In this document: one piece after another, positions 1 to 12,359 of the stretch
Layout of the letters: each line of letters starts with the position of its first letter
Numbering within the stretch: the stretch's first letter is position 1
Source of the DNA: Takakia lepidozioides
Taxonomy: Eukaryota; Streptophyta; Takakiopsida; Takakiales; Takakiaceae
Reading direction: 5' to 3'
Length of the DNA: 64,000 nt
NCBI GenBank assembly: GCA_030704615.1
Contig: CM060731.1
Location: 38,378,001-38,442,000, forward strand
Notes under the pieces: generated by a model
What the model was told of the DNA's origin: nothing
Database searches by the model: none
What the model saw: the letters and a program-made list of their open reading frames with translations, nothing else
Translations under genes and position numbers: made by a program

Positions 1-2635
1 CCAGAGCCATCAAGCTTCCTTCTTTGGTGGCTAAGTTCATTACAGTTTCTATTTTTGAGGAACAGTTGGATGTGATTTGTCATATTGTAGAGGGGCAGGT
101 CATTACAAAGCTAATTGCCCCAGCATGAAGCGGGAGTCGATCGAACCGTAGATTTATATTCCTGCTTCCTCGTCTCCTCTGCCCCTTCCTTCCTTCCCCC
201 TTAGTAACTCTGGCCATTCATAATCAAGCTGTGCTTTCTATGTAGCCAGTTGGGCTTGTCCCATCCCTCCTACTTGTTTGCACTACTCACCCTTCTCACC
301 CATTTGATCAAATGTACAACAACGTTAATACTTAGCATCTCATTTTCTGAAAATCAGGGTGTGTTGTATTCCTGCTTCTTTGTATAACTAGTGACTCTCG
401 TGTATATATCATGACATTACTCTCAGTTGGATATGTATAAGAAACAAGCATGATGTTTCCCTAAGTCATAGACTGCCCAATAGATCATTTATGGTGCACT
501 CCCTGTGGAAGCCTTGTAACGTACTTACCTCGTCAACTGCACTACCTTGACGATGTGGACACGCTGATGGCCGCAGCGTACCGCTGGTTGATAGGGAATT
601 CGACGAACTGCCAAGATTTGATGCGGACACCGAATGGAGTACGAAACTGGCAAGACGTGGTAGTCAAAGCAAAACAATCGTAACTCACTCAAGCTGGATC
701 AGCGACCAGAGGAAACAACTGCAAGTGGCACGACACCTGGGAGTTCGACGCATATGTCCACAACGAGAAGAGCTTTTGGGCACACCTTGGCCAGTGGGGA
801 ATAACCTGGTGCAATCTAGAAAGTAGCTGGCAAGGTTGTCGCCAAGTTCACTTTCTATCAGAATACTTACGAGCGCGCAATGCATGCCCCAGCTCACTGC
901 CGGGAAGTATTATGTTCCTTGTCAACTGCCACTCTCTGCATTCGTCTCTATAGATACGAACTTGTTGCAAGTTGGAGACCCTCAACCAAAAACCAGGAAA
1001 CCCAGCAGGCAAGCCAAAATGGATAGTGCGTAAAAAGTAAAAAGCCGGGACAACACAGCTTTCATCAGGCGCAGGCATGCCTGAAAGGAGGAGATCCTTT
1101 ACAGCATGCCTGGATAAGACCCTCTTATCTTGGCCAAGGCGCTACCCATTTTGCCTAGCTCGCCGGCCTTCCTGTCTTTCTGAAAACCCCAGCCCTCCAT
1201 GGCAAGCTACATGAAGGTGCAGGTGTAGCCAGTTGACGCACCCCACAAGAAGCACAATCGACCAGCTCAACAAAGGTAGTAAGAACTTCGGGCGGTAGCG
1301 TGAGGAAGCTAGCCTACTAGTCTTGAACACCTCAAGCACTGGTGCGTTCCCGCTTTATAGCAAATGCAACTGGAAATGGGACGCAAGATACAACTGGGCC
1401 CCGCTCCAGAAATCATACCGGCCACCAAACCCCGGAGACTTCATTGACTTTCCTCGGGAAAGCATCGGACACATTCCCTATCCCACGTGGAGAAGTCCGT
1501 GCTCAACAAAAGGCTGGACTTGTCATATTTCATTGTGGTAGCGGCAAACATGCATCCAGCAAAGCAAAGGCCGAGCTACCGACTGGGCTACCCTACAGGA
1601 GGAATACTGAAAAGAGCACAATCAGGCACCAGACCCACACCCACCGAGCAAAGAGACAAGACGGTGATTGGACATGGGAAGTTGGCGCACTGCACAACCT
1701 GTGCAGCTATTGATGAGCACTACTCTGATCACATGTCTCTGCCAAGTTCATGCCCACCAGTCCAGAAGATCCTCGCGAAGATGAGTGCTTCCATGAGGAT
1801 GGTTTCAGCTCAGCACCGCGCATTCAAGTGGGGTCTGTTATAAAGAAAGGAACAATCCACCTTGTCAATTATAATGCAGGGTTGACCATGAGCCTCTGGT
1901 TAGGAGCAAGGCCAACATCCTTTGTCAACTTAAATTGTTTGACAATGTTTTCTTAAGCTTACATGTACAGAAGTGTGTGCTACATTTCCACATTCATTTC
2001 TGCTCACTTGCAACTTCAGAAAAGGGAAGACACTGAATTAGTTGAAGGGCTAGTTGAAGGGCCTCTGTACTATGTTTGTTACAGGGGCTTTCCAGACGGT
2101 TGGAAAGCATCAACTCCACAAGTACTTGAAAGTAGGCCCAGCTTTTCTTGCATTTCAATTCTATCTCAACTTTTGGTGATAGTGGGTCTAACCATGACCT
2201 TAAATACTTACCTGTGATGCAGTTGAGATTAACCATTGGCTGAATGGAGCTTCAATTTAAGATCATAAAAAGCATGCAATACATAGTTGAAGGGCCAAAT
2301 CTGACATGGTCTGCAACCATATTTACTGCGGTCCTGACTATTGCAACTGCCCTACGCAGACTCCCCAAATTCCGGCCACCACACCATCTCAAAGAGCTCA
2401 GTAAACTTTCAAATCTTTCTTGGCAATCTGTTTCTTACAGTTTAACAGCTCTCTGGGATGCTGCATATTTCAATGCCTTTGCGATATGACCCTGACGCTG
2501 ATGAGTCCAGAACCCAGACGTGAAATATGCTACAGGAATAGTGTGCAGAGTGGGTGGGTAGAGCCGAGTCCCCTCTCAACCCTGCCAGTTCTCTTCAATG
2601 TAAACTTCGTTCAAATCAAGAAGGCCCATCCCACC
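1..2635. other. Intergenic stretch, no gene recognised
   Basis: This is the region downstream of the URH-A stop codon. It contains only short open frames on both strands, the longest at 1342-1713 and 1487-1843 on the plus strand. None has a motif I recognise, and none is flanked by convincing splice sites that would join it into a gene. Around 500-900 the plus strand reads like a decayed coding sequence, Trp-rich and broken by stops, which may be an old pseudogene. I cannot name its family. Confidence 0.4.
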
Positions 2636-4646
2636 CTATGGTACCATCAGACGTTCTTTAATTAGGCTGGCTACACGGTCAGCTTCCACAGTCACTGCCA
2701 CTTTTACTGCAGGTTTATTGCACCATTCTGTTACCTGACTCCACCTGCATATCACCAAAATTATGCTCTGATACATCACAGTTCAGTCAAAAAGCATGTA
2801 ACAAACATATAGGACATGAAAACGGGGGTAAAGAAAGGTGAGAGGAAAATCTTGCAGTCAATTTTGCTATGGGAAAGACATACAATTTACTTGTGTTGTT
2901 GCAGACAGTAAGACCCCAACAGATGCCCTCTTGCTGCACTCTTACCACCCCCTCTACGAATGTCATAAGGGAGGGGTCGATTGCTGCCACCATGGTTGTG
3001 GGATCATGCAGATAGATTGCTGCAGAGGGCATTGAACACACGATCAGCATCAAGTAGCCTGAGTAGACTGGCCAATTCAGTCATGGAACGATTCGCACAC
3101 ACAACTCCGACAACCTCCTTAGACACCAGATGCCATCTGACAACCTTTCAGAGCAAGAATTTCCTGTAGGATTGGACCCAGAGATCAATGAAGAACAGCC
3201 ACAGATTAACAGGTGGAAGAGTTGGTTACCATCAATATTATATGAGCTGCGATGATAGTCAGCATAAAATCGGGATACATCATACAGATACTTGCTGTAT
3301 TTACCATTTGCTTTTCCCAAGTCTTCCAAGTCCTTCCCTTCACAGACAGAGGCAAAGAACACAATCTTACACCTTACACTGATGAGAAAGAGGGGAGAGA
3401 GGAGAGAGGAATGCGAGACGAGTATGGTCTACCATGCAGCAAGCTCCTCTGAGAATGAAGGATGGCAATTCTGTGATTCATTTAAAAAAGTTATGGGGAC
3501 ATCCCCTATAATGCATTTACTTAGTTGCTAGCTGGTTGAATAGGCTGTCTAAGTTGACCTTCCCCAGCCTTCAGCACTGTCTCAAGCCTCTCCAACTTTG
3601 GTGCAGTAGCTATCTTCTGAATGTGTGTGTGAGAGAGATACGCACCTGTCCAAACGACTTGGTGGGTAATATTGATCCCTATGACCAGGATGTCAGCCCC
3701 ACATGTGAACACAATGTCTGCAGCTTCAGGGTCCCCAAATACCTACACAAATGCTTAACCACTGCAACTTCAACAAAGAGATAAGTGTTTTATATTGATC
3801 AAAATTTAAGGAGAAACATGAAGGCTTCAGAAAAAATTGGTAACAAGAAACAAGCACTGCACTGACTCTGCTTACTACACATCGACATCACCATCGAAAT
3901 AGTAAACACCCATGAAGATGATTAGTGCGAAAGGGGTACAAGCTCTTGGCCTCGGTCTAGATTTAAGAATGCACTCGAAATAGTACTAAACCACGGAACT
4001 TCGAAAGTTCGACCCCCTTCTGCCCCAAACTCAGCCCGAGTGGCAATTGCATTCACTTCATATACAGAACTTATCAGGTGCCACAAGGAAGTCGACCAGA
4101 CACAGATATGTAGAGATGCAATAGATTGCTGTTCATTTGCACAGAAACAAGATTTGCTATTCAGGCCTCAAATCAGACATGTTTCGAGTCTCTTTCATAG
4201 GACAGAATAAACATCCACCTCCCATTTCTTGCAAATTCAGACATGTATACTTGGGCACATGCAAACAAAATGTCCATCATATCAAACTGAACTTTACCAG
4301 GAACTGTACAGGTTTTCAGAGTAAGAGAATCATACATTTGCTTCTGCGGCCGGATTGACATTGCCATTGACAGAGAAAGCACCCCCCAAAATTACAATTT
4401 GCCCCACTTTCTTTGCAAATGTTGGATCTGATTCCACTGCCTGAACATCCAGCAACCACATTGGTGCTTATAAGGGTAAACATCTCTCCTGCAACATCAG
4501 TTGTTTTGGCCATCCAGCACATGTAATGTATCTCTCTCTCTCTCTACCAATGTCAGCCCCTGAGGTAGGTTCTGTCCCTTTTGTTTCCGCTCAAACTGGG
4601 CGCGGGGTCAATGGCCACAAGGCTACGGCAAACAATGTCTTATGAG

Positions 4647-4695
<49 letters not shown>

Positions 4696-7600
4696 GGAAA
4701 TTGTCTGATGAAAATGAAGTTAGGCAGAAAACTTCCCTGAACTTGTTTCCAGTCTGTGCCATGGGGGAGGCCATCATGGATGACCTCAAGGGTTTAGAGA
4801 GGAAAAGGGATTGTAAGTGCCCGTTCTGTGGGCAACCTGAGGATATCCACTTCCTGATTCCTTGTCCTGGCTACTCTCACCAGAGAGACACCCTCTTCAA
4901 TTCCATCAAGGGAATTGTTCCCGTACCTCTGTTTCCCAACTTCGAAAATCTCAAGGCTGAGCCAAAAGCCCAGGGCCCTTTTGGGGTCTAGTTATTGGGC
5001 AAATCACACACAGCAGATTGGTGTTTGTGTGAAGGGATTTCTAGAGGATATCTGGAAAGCTCAGATCAATTGCATATCAATGGCCAGAAGGCCACGGCAA
5101 ACAATGTCTTATGAGTACATTCTCTCTCCTGGTTGTTCTACTTCTCCCTTGGTCCATTTGGGCTCCCTGAATATTTTTTTGTGAAGTTAGAATGGAGAAC
5201 TTGTTGGTCGAGATGATAGTCCGTGGTGATATCACTAGTATTCGGCCTGAACAAATACTTCTTATTGTTGGGGATCCTGCAGCTCGGTGTTTTCTATAAT
5301 CAGGAGATGGAGCGGAGATTGGCCAGGTATAGGGTTTATGAGGCTTACAACCAGAGATTTTACGACACGACACAGTTCTTGGTGAGGAAGTACAGAGAAG
5401 TATACCAGCCTACCTTGGCAACATTCGTGAGGGGTCCCAGTGCTACAACAGTGACCTTGCCAGGGTATTGGTTTACTTTTTCTATCAGAAAATCAGGTGC
5501 AAATGTGTCAATTGCTTTCTTCTTTGGTGTGGAAGGGTTGGTGTTTCCAAGCCCATCAGAACCATGTACAAAGTCTGCAATGCGCTCCTTCGCAACCCCC
5601 TGCTTTCCCACCCACCATGTCATGAAATTTTTCTTCTGTATGTAAATCGATGATTGGAGGAACAAGTCCGAGCTATCTCATCTACAAGCGATATGCTTAT
5701 ATCCCAGTCAGGCAACAGTGGTAACAAGGCTACGGCAGCAAATACATGTGATCAAACTTATCTAGCTTGTCCTGATTCTAGATGACACACGCTAGAAAAG
5801 TTCTTAAGAGACATCATGGCAAGATTGATGTTGAAGATGAAATTGCCTAACAAGTTCACTCTCTCCTCCCAATTCCCTCCTGGTGATATATACACCATAC
5901 GAAATTAGCATCAAGAAAGGTATGAAAAATGCATACCCTGAGAGATGTGAGCAAACCTTGTGCCACAGGAACATCTTCTCTGCCAGCCAGCTCACACTAT
6001 AAGACAAACAAGTGCACACCCATATATGTGTGTGAGAAAGTTGCTTGCCATAGCAATGTGGCCATGGACCCAATGCCCCGTTGGACAAGTGCAAAAGGGG
6101 CACTGATGGAGGGAGGAGTGGCTGCAACTACCTTCACAGAAGGCTTGCTTGGTAAGCTGATTAGTCCCTTCTTATTTTTCACTAAAGTTCTTCACAGTGG
6201 CATCAATTTGATGAGACCATACACCCCAGGATGCCAGAGGGTCGCCATTCACCATTTCTCCTCCTGAATTTAGCAAAAGGAGGTGCAGTGACAGCTTTCT
6301 TGATACTTTGAAGATGACTCTTGTTCATAAGAACACACAGAAAATGCCTCAGAAAATATACACAGTCCTTACAAACCTGTCCATAGATTGGGGAAAACGG
6401 GATTCCTTTTTCCAGGTGGTTCAAATTACAGTGCACAGGTAGGTAGCCCACTGCTAGTGTGAACTTCAGGCTAGTGAAAACGCCCATCAGGTACTCCTTG
6501 AGTCCCAGTTGTCATCCAAGGCTTTGAAGAGGTTTGCACTGGATTCATGCTGGGCTTCAGCTCTTTCATTTTATATCAACATTCCTCCACAGCCCTTATC
6601 TTTGCCCTTGTTGTCATTACTTTAGACAGAACAAAGAAGAAAAAAACAATTATACGTCCACATGAGGCCATGGTAGACAGTGGAACAATGGAACAATACA
6701 CTAGAGAAACAGAGAGAATTGGAGGTTGGGAACCTCCTGGAGCAAAACCCTCATGGATACAGTCTGAGGGTGCACATAATGTGAGTGTGCATGGTTTGCC
6801 AGGGCATATGCCCGCAATTGAACATGCCTTAGAAATCACAAAACAGCCTCCCTCTTTCATGCTTCTTTTTTCACATGCCTCCTTAGCATCCTATGTGACC
6901 TCCCCCCACACAACTACCAAACAAACGTTTGGTCCGAGAAGGATAGGAAGAGAACCAGATGGAGTGCATTGTAAGTTGCCATGGTTGTGCGCACATTTCC
7001 AAATGTCGTGGTGAGGCCTATCACATCCAATTCCGGTGACTGAAAAGCAAACAAAATTGCCATGGCATCATCTGCACCCATGGCCACACAAAGATCTCAG
7101 TGCTGGAAAGTACTGTGCGGAATTTTTGTAGTACTCTTTCCCCTTACCCCCTGCAGGATGGAGCATGAATCAACTAATCAGTCAATGAGAGGATCACCTA
7201 ACACAAGGTTTATAGCCCATTCATACATCCTGATTTGTATCTTTCAGAGCCAGTGCACTGCTAAGACGAAACACCCCAACAATACAAGGTCTGGACATAC
7301 CACGATGCACTTCTGGACAGAATTTCTGCATAAATCTTTGCCAATCAGGCATTGTTTGCTGGCTGTTCCACAAGAATTACCCACCATTAAGAAAACCCAC
7401 TCAAAATCACACTGTTCCAACTTGATAAATCGACGGTGTTGTTCGCTTTAATGGATTTGATCCACGATTAAAATTTCAAGATCTCCTATTGATAGGTCAA
7501 CAGTTACCCAACACTGAGACGGAACCATACGGGTGACGGCATCGGGTACTGTCTGTTTAATGATGTACAGTAAGAATATGGCTAAAAAACATCCTGCTGC

Positions 7601-7997
7601 TGCTCAGTCACTCCCCACCCCACCCCACAAACCACAATTTTGCTTGCTAAGAGCAATCCAAATATCATTCCGTGTGCTTACGAAGCTTCTCTTGCGAATT
7701 TTCAAACGCCTAGGAATTGCAATGCATGAACCATTCAGCTGCAATTGATCAACCGCCATGAGATGAGGGTGCCCAGTTGGACGTCCCAAAGTACAGGAAG
7801 TCTCTATGCTTTCTTTTCAGTCACTTTTCACCTGATTCGGCCGCATTCTACTGAAACACCCAAAGCTCTAACACAGAACCTGAGTGATTAAGACGCTGAG
7901 CGCGAGCTATCAGAGAGCATCACACAGTAGGTAGGGAGGGCGTACCAATGCCAGGATCGGTGTCAATGATCACCTTCTTTCGAGAAATGGGAGCCAT
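2636..7997 (-). CDS. Inosine-uridine preferring nucleoside hydrolase, URH-A (9 exons)
   Basis: The gene codes for a ribonucleoside hydrolase of the plant URH family, which cleaves nucleosides such as uridine and inosine to base plus ribose in purine/pyrimidine salvage. Exons on the minus strand are 7997-7946, 7071-6956, 5996-5937, 5599-5414, 4440-4336, 3742-3646, 3337-3230, 3019-2884 and 2744-2636. All join in frame to 322 residues. The N-terminal metal/ribose-binding motif DTDPGIDDAMAI is split across exons 1 and 2. Further family signatures are IADFVHGSDGLGN, VTVVALGPLTN, GNVNPAAEAN, FGDPEAADIVFT and YLHDPTTMV. Exon 3 reads VPVAQG where URH-B has VPVAEG. The start is the only nearby ATG in frame. 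Every internal exon except exon 4 has exactly the same length as in URH-B (exon 4 is 186 against 183 bp). The intron between exons 4 and 5 holds LINE-B sequence in the opposite orientation. Substrate preference cannot be read from sequence. Confidence 0.93.
4550..4990 (+). mobile_element. LINE-B 3' fragments inside a URH-A intron
   Basis: Positions 4710-4990 encode the C-terminal zinc-knuckle (zf-RVT-like) end of a non-LTR retrotransposon, recognisable by KCPFCGQPEDIHFLIPCPGY. A closely related copy sits at 33885-34250. Just upstream, 4550-4695 is another copy of the LINE-B 3' end (GGCTACGGCAAACAATGTC, then TTATGAGTACA) running into a (CT)n tract. Both are 5'-truncated and cannot move on their own. 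They lie antisense to URH-A, in the intron between exons 4 and 5. Confidence 0.75.
5030..5130 (+). repeat. LINE-B 3' terminal segment
   Basis: This continues the fragment at 4710-4990: the stop codon is followed by an untranslated tail and ends in CAAACAATGTCTTATGAGTA plus CATTCTCTCTC. Copies with the same ending occur at 34385-34445, 34455-34510, 35205-35250 and 61793-61823, and inverted near 33315-33360 and 61415-61460. It therefore marks the 3' end of the LINE-B family. Confidence 0.7.
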
Positions 7998-8615
7998 ATC
8001 TGCTGCAATTTGCGCCTCTGCCAGCGACCGAAGAGACAGGAACGAAAGTATTTGTTGGAAACACGGCCTAACTTGAAACCCAATTCTCGAATCCGGGGGA
8101 GATTTCTCTCAGAACTCGGTGACAACTTCAGACAGACGAGAGTGCGAGAGACTGGATTCCAGGGAGAGAATGGACAATGGACCGAGAAGGGTCGAAAAGT
8201 TGCTTTGCACGCAAATGTTTTTCTAATACTAATGTTCTTCCGAGTCCCTATCGCCTTCCTCCCCTGTTACATAAGCATGATGCATGCAGCTGCTCTCGGA
8301 CCTTTGAACAGGCTAACAACTATACTTGATCTATAGAGGTCACCTGTATGTGTTTCGGGATGTCCACTAACTTATACCTAGAGGAGACATGAGGAAGAAG
8401 AGAAGATTTTTGTGACTTGTATGTAACCTGGAGTCAGCATTTGCGGAGGCAGATGCTTCCTGGTTTCTCAAATGGACTCGTAGGTAAGGTAATGGGTGTT
8501 GGTGTGGTATCACATAGCAGCCTGGTAGAGTACCACAGGTTTCATAAAATGTTCATACCAGTCTGGTATATATAATGGCCCATGTATTTTGTCTAGATAA
8601 GGCTACCGTGCTTAC
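7998..8615. other. Upstream region of URH-A, no gene recognised
   Basis: This region presumably holds the 5' untranslated region and promoter of URH-A. I saw no clear TATA box at a standard distance and no convincing second gene. From about 8490 the sequence takes on the TGGTAT/ATACCA-rich character of the hAT-type elements found further right. Confidence 0.35.
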
Positions 8616-9372
8616 TAAGGGCCCTGCCCCACCTGCAATTAGGCACCCAATAGTTAGTGTCATTTCAGCTAACTATTGGGTTTAGGTGCCCCACTTACAG
8701 ATATACTAACTAGCACTCCTAATAGTTAGTGCACCTCACTAACTGAGATAGAGTAGTTTGGCGTAAAAGTTAACGGGTCTGAAATAGGTTCTTTAAGCTA
8801 ACAGGTGCACGTCCTCTCCACGGTGGCTTGCCATTTCCTTGACCGTGAGAAAGAGTGTTTCAAGGATCGTGGAGTATCGCGAGAGTGTACGGTCGCGGAG
8901 GAGCGTGGAGTGGAGGCTGGTTGGCGAGCTTCATCTACATGCAAGAAAGAGCAGAATGCGCAGTGAAGAAAGTGCACCCTAATCAAAGACTGTGCAGATT
9001 TCTCCTCAAATCTGCGTGTGAACCAGTGAATCTCAAGGCAATGCGGAGGTAGAAAGCTGCAACATAACATAGGATTCAAGGGCCCTGCTAGTTGTCTTGC
9101 TATATTGCAGGAAGTCTGCCTCTACCGTTTGTGGCATCTGCGCAGCACAAGGCTTGCGTGGAAATATTGCTCTACGTGGCTGAGAATCGCCGTACAAACA
9201 GGGCACTAACTGAAATCTTGGGGGGGCACCAGCATACTTAAGTTCTTCAGTTAGTGATTCTATTATTAGTGTTAACTGTGAGTAGGGCACCAAATTGAGT
9301 TAAGACTAACTGAGCACCTAATAGTGAGACACTAACTATTGGGTGCCTAACTGCAGGTGCGGCAGGGCCTTA
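8616..9372. mobile_element. Tourist/PIF-Harbinger-like non-autonomous element with terminal inverted repeats
   Basis: The left end GGGCCCTGCCCCACCTGCAA is matched in reverse complement at the right end (around 9330-9370), where the inner part TTAGGCACCCAATAGTTAGT is shared over about 45 bp with a few mismatches. The flanks are TAA on the left and TTA on the right, which suggests the TWA target of PIF/Harbinger elements without being a perfect duplication. The motif ACTAACTATTGGGT recurs inside near both ends. No transposase is encoded. A long-TIR MITE of another superfamily is the alternative. Confidence 0.6.
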
Positions 9373-10814
9373 CCGGTGTTGGACTGGTATCACGAAAATA
9401 TGATACCAGACTGGTCATGGTATCACAAGGGCCCACATTTCATTTTCCAATACTGGTGTGGTCCCGATATTGGGGTAAGGGGCCGGATAGGGTAATAGGG
9501 TATAGGAGGGGTATCAATATTTGTTTTTTTCATTTCTTGTTTCTTTTCTTTTTTGCAGAACAGCCTTGGACAGAGGCCTTGGTTAATTTATTAAAAGCAA
9601 GGAAAAAATAACCTTACAAGAGCCATGAAAGCAGAGAATCAAGGCATCACTCATATCCATTAGTTCAAAAATAGAAGAGGAGACTAGAAAAGAAACCAGA
9701 AGAGAAGCACAAAGTACTGCACTAAAGGAGAGAGAGATCTGAAACCTAAGAGAGGATTTGAAGCACTACAGTCCTTTTGGGGGCATCAAAGGAAAGATGA
9801 ACCTTTGATTTACCCTTCCTAAGACTACGTGGCTCATGTCTCCAATTTGTGATCTCCGCGTCAACTACTTCCAGAGGTGAAAGCCTGGCATCAACTAAGC
9901 TCTCAACAGGCTAGGAATTCACTTTCCAGATGGCTTTGGAGTCAGAGACTCTCCTGCAGAAGATGTCTTTCTTTCTAGGAATTGTCGAATGCAGCAAGAA
10001 GTTGGGTCCCGCCTCCTACAACCACATTTTGCCAAAGCTGCCACAAGAACATCCCACAATTTCCAAGCTTTAGACAGGAGGTCTGAGTGAGCTTCTGTAG
10101 ACAGGGCAAGGAATCTTGTAAGAGAACAGAACATCTCATTTTCCAAATATGCCACAAGATAAATGCTTCTAAGAAACTCCCAGAAAGGGCAAGAGCATAA
10201 GGCACTGCCTTGATTAGAATTAAGAAGGCTAGAGGATCCGAAATGATGGCCCCCACTTGGACAATTATGTTAGCAACTCTCCATAGACAGGCATAATTTT
10301 TAGAGGGTCTATGCTTCCGCCAAATATCTGCCCACACATGTTTCCAAGAAACCGGATGACCAGGGATATGGGCCCACTTCTTGGTCTACTTCTGATCAAA
10401 GCTTTGTTTAGGCATAAGCAAAGAATAGCCAAGCTTAGTCAAGCCAAGCCAAGAATAGCCAAGTGATCGTGGTTCTTATTCATCCATGACCACTCTCTAG
10501 GGTCAAACTGGAGCAAGCTTATAGGAGCATAAAGGAACCAACAGAAGGAATCAAGTAGTGATGCAGTTCATCAAGAGGGGTGGGGTTTGCTTTACCAGAG
10601 TTGTAATAGTAAACCCTAATTTCAAAGTAGCCAGTGCAGTCCAACAGAGACACTGGCTTTGGATTGGTGGAAAAACCAATTTAATTACTATGTTATTGCA
10701 TATCTGAATGAAAGCCAAGTGGTTTTTCCACTAAAACCTGAATGATCAACAAGTTGCAGAATCTGCTACTTTGAATCTCCCTTGCAATCATGGTATTGGT
10801 TTGGCTGTTTGCAC
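9373..10814. other. Intergenic stretch with decayed retroelement sequence
   Basis: This stretch starts with a TGGACTGGTAT-type sequence like the end of the hAT-type element at 10815. Positions 9919-10337 on the minus strand hold a 120-residue open frame rich in Trp (ADIWRKHRPSKNYACLWRVA, later LWHIWKMRC) that resembles the C-terminal region of plant LINE polyproteins. The resemblance is weak and no reverse transcriptase core is seen. Nothing else was recognised. Confidence 0.35.
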
Positions 10815-11350
10815 CAGTGTTGGACTGGTATTGTATTTTGAACACACCAGGCTGGTACTGGTATATAGGCCTCTCGCCAATTGTGATACCATGGAGGTAC
10901 TGGTATTGGCAAAAATCTATGATTCGGATACCATGTGGGTATCAATAATACCTGATTGGTGTGGTGTTTTACGGGCATCAATAACAAGAGTTTTTAGAAA
11001 TCGATACCAGAGTATTATCAATACTGGTCTGGTATCAAAAAATCTCATGATATGTTAAATATTGAAAAATCCACTTCTCATATAAATGTGTACAAGCATG
11101 ATTTCATTCATCAAAGTATTCCTCAAGTTCCTCAAAGTATTGATACCAGGTTTTCCTTACAAAAATGGATCTGGTACTGGTATTAGGTACCAAACTGGTA
11201 GGGTATCGTCCATAATATTAGGAAAAAAATACCAGGCCAATACTGGTATATGATATGGACTGAGGTGATACCAGACTGGTCTGGTACTTCATACTAGTAT
11301 ACATACCAATATTGATACCAGTTTCTTATCAGTATACCAGTCCAGCACTG
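10815..11350. mobile_element. hAT-type MITE with 8-bp target site duplication
   Basis: A 536-bp element runs from CAGTGTTGGACTGGTAT to its inverted copy ATACCAGTCCAGCACTG (16 of 17 bases matching). It is flanked on both sides by the identical 8-mer GTTTGCAC at 10807-10814 and 11351-11358. An 8-bp duplication and termini beginning CAG are hallmarks of the hAT superfamily. The interior is filled with further ACCAG/CTGGTAT motifs in both orientations, probably degenerate subterminal transposase-binding motifs. It has no coding capacity. Confidence 0.85.
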
Positions 11351-11358
11351 GTTTGCAC

Positions 11359-12359
11359 CTAGATAGATCGGGTTTCCAAGAGGTTGAATATACTTGAAGC
11401 AAATAACCAAAACCTTTGTAGGCTTTGTTCTTTTGCACATTAAAGCAAAGTCCCAAGAGCTGATTTTTGCGCCTGGAAGTAGCATATAAGGTTTTTTTTG
11501 TCGCGCAGCTCATTTCGGTAAACTCCCATTCACATCATAGTTACTCGCTTTGATGCGCGCGCCTAACTCCTAAACCAGCCGCTAGGCCAACTCGGAGCTT
11601 CGACTGCTCACCGGGGCATAACGGTCCCCCTCACTCCCACTCGACCCTCGAGCTGCTGGGCTTGGTGGAAATTCCCTTTGGTAGATGGCAGTCCGGAATA
11701 GCTCCCCACACCTTGGTCGCTTTCCGGTTCACATGTTTACTCACTAGTTTTTGGTCACCAATGGGCCTGCACCGTTCTCGGGGTTACTGTTCCCTATATA
11801 TACTTCTGTAGGTGTCCGCGGGGGTTCCACAAGTACCACAGTCCAAATTTGGTGCACCGCCACTTAGACCCTCGATCATCCCAGTGGTGGCCGCGATGAG
11901 TCTTGGCCCCTTCCCCACGGCCCTAATGGACCGTGTTGAGTCCCAAGACTCCTCACGACTCCCACCACAAGGCCTCAGCCCCATGGTGAATCCTATGCCA
12001 CCCCCACTACGACTCCCTAAGCTACCACCACCCCTCGTGGAGCCCCCACCACCGCCATCCTGTTGCGGGGCTCCACCTAGTGAGCGCCTCCGCCTCCTTG
12101 AGTGCCTTCGACACTCAAGGGTGCTTCAGCCCCCTTTCCTATTTGTTGCCATTGCCCCCACCATAGGGACAACCCCTCTTGTGTTCCGACCCCCCGCCCT
12201 CAAGACAAAGGGCCGCGATATTTTTGCTCCACTCTGCTGTTCAGATAGGAATATTAAATTGGTTGCGCTGGTAGTAGGTGATCCAACCAGAAGGGGGCCG
12301 GGAGACTGCCAACGATCTGATTCCAGCCCAAAGAAACTCTCCTAGATGAAAGCTCGATG
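11359..12359. other. GC-rich intergenic stretch with a proline-rich open frame
   Basis: Positions 11812-12345 on the plus strand form a 177-codon frame of low-complexity, proline-rich sequence (PPPLRLPKLPPPLVEPPPPP). A TATA-like sequence CTATATATAC lies just upstream at about 11795. No domain is recognisable. The base composition differs from the surrounding AT-richer DNA, so it may be a fragment of an LTR-type element or a chance frame. I do not call it a gene. Confidence 0.25.

Noticed and set aside
4610-4695. A tRNA-derived SINE ending in ACGGCAAACAATGTCTTATG and a CT tract
   Set aside because: The longer copies show that this sequence is the 3' end of LINE-B, so a separate SINE family is not needed.
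11812-12345. Proline-rich 177-codon frame as a real gene
   Set aside because: Low-complexity sequence in GC-rich DNA, no domain and no paralog here.
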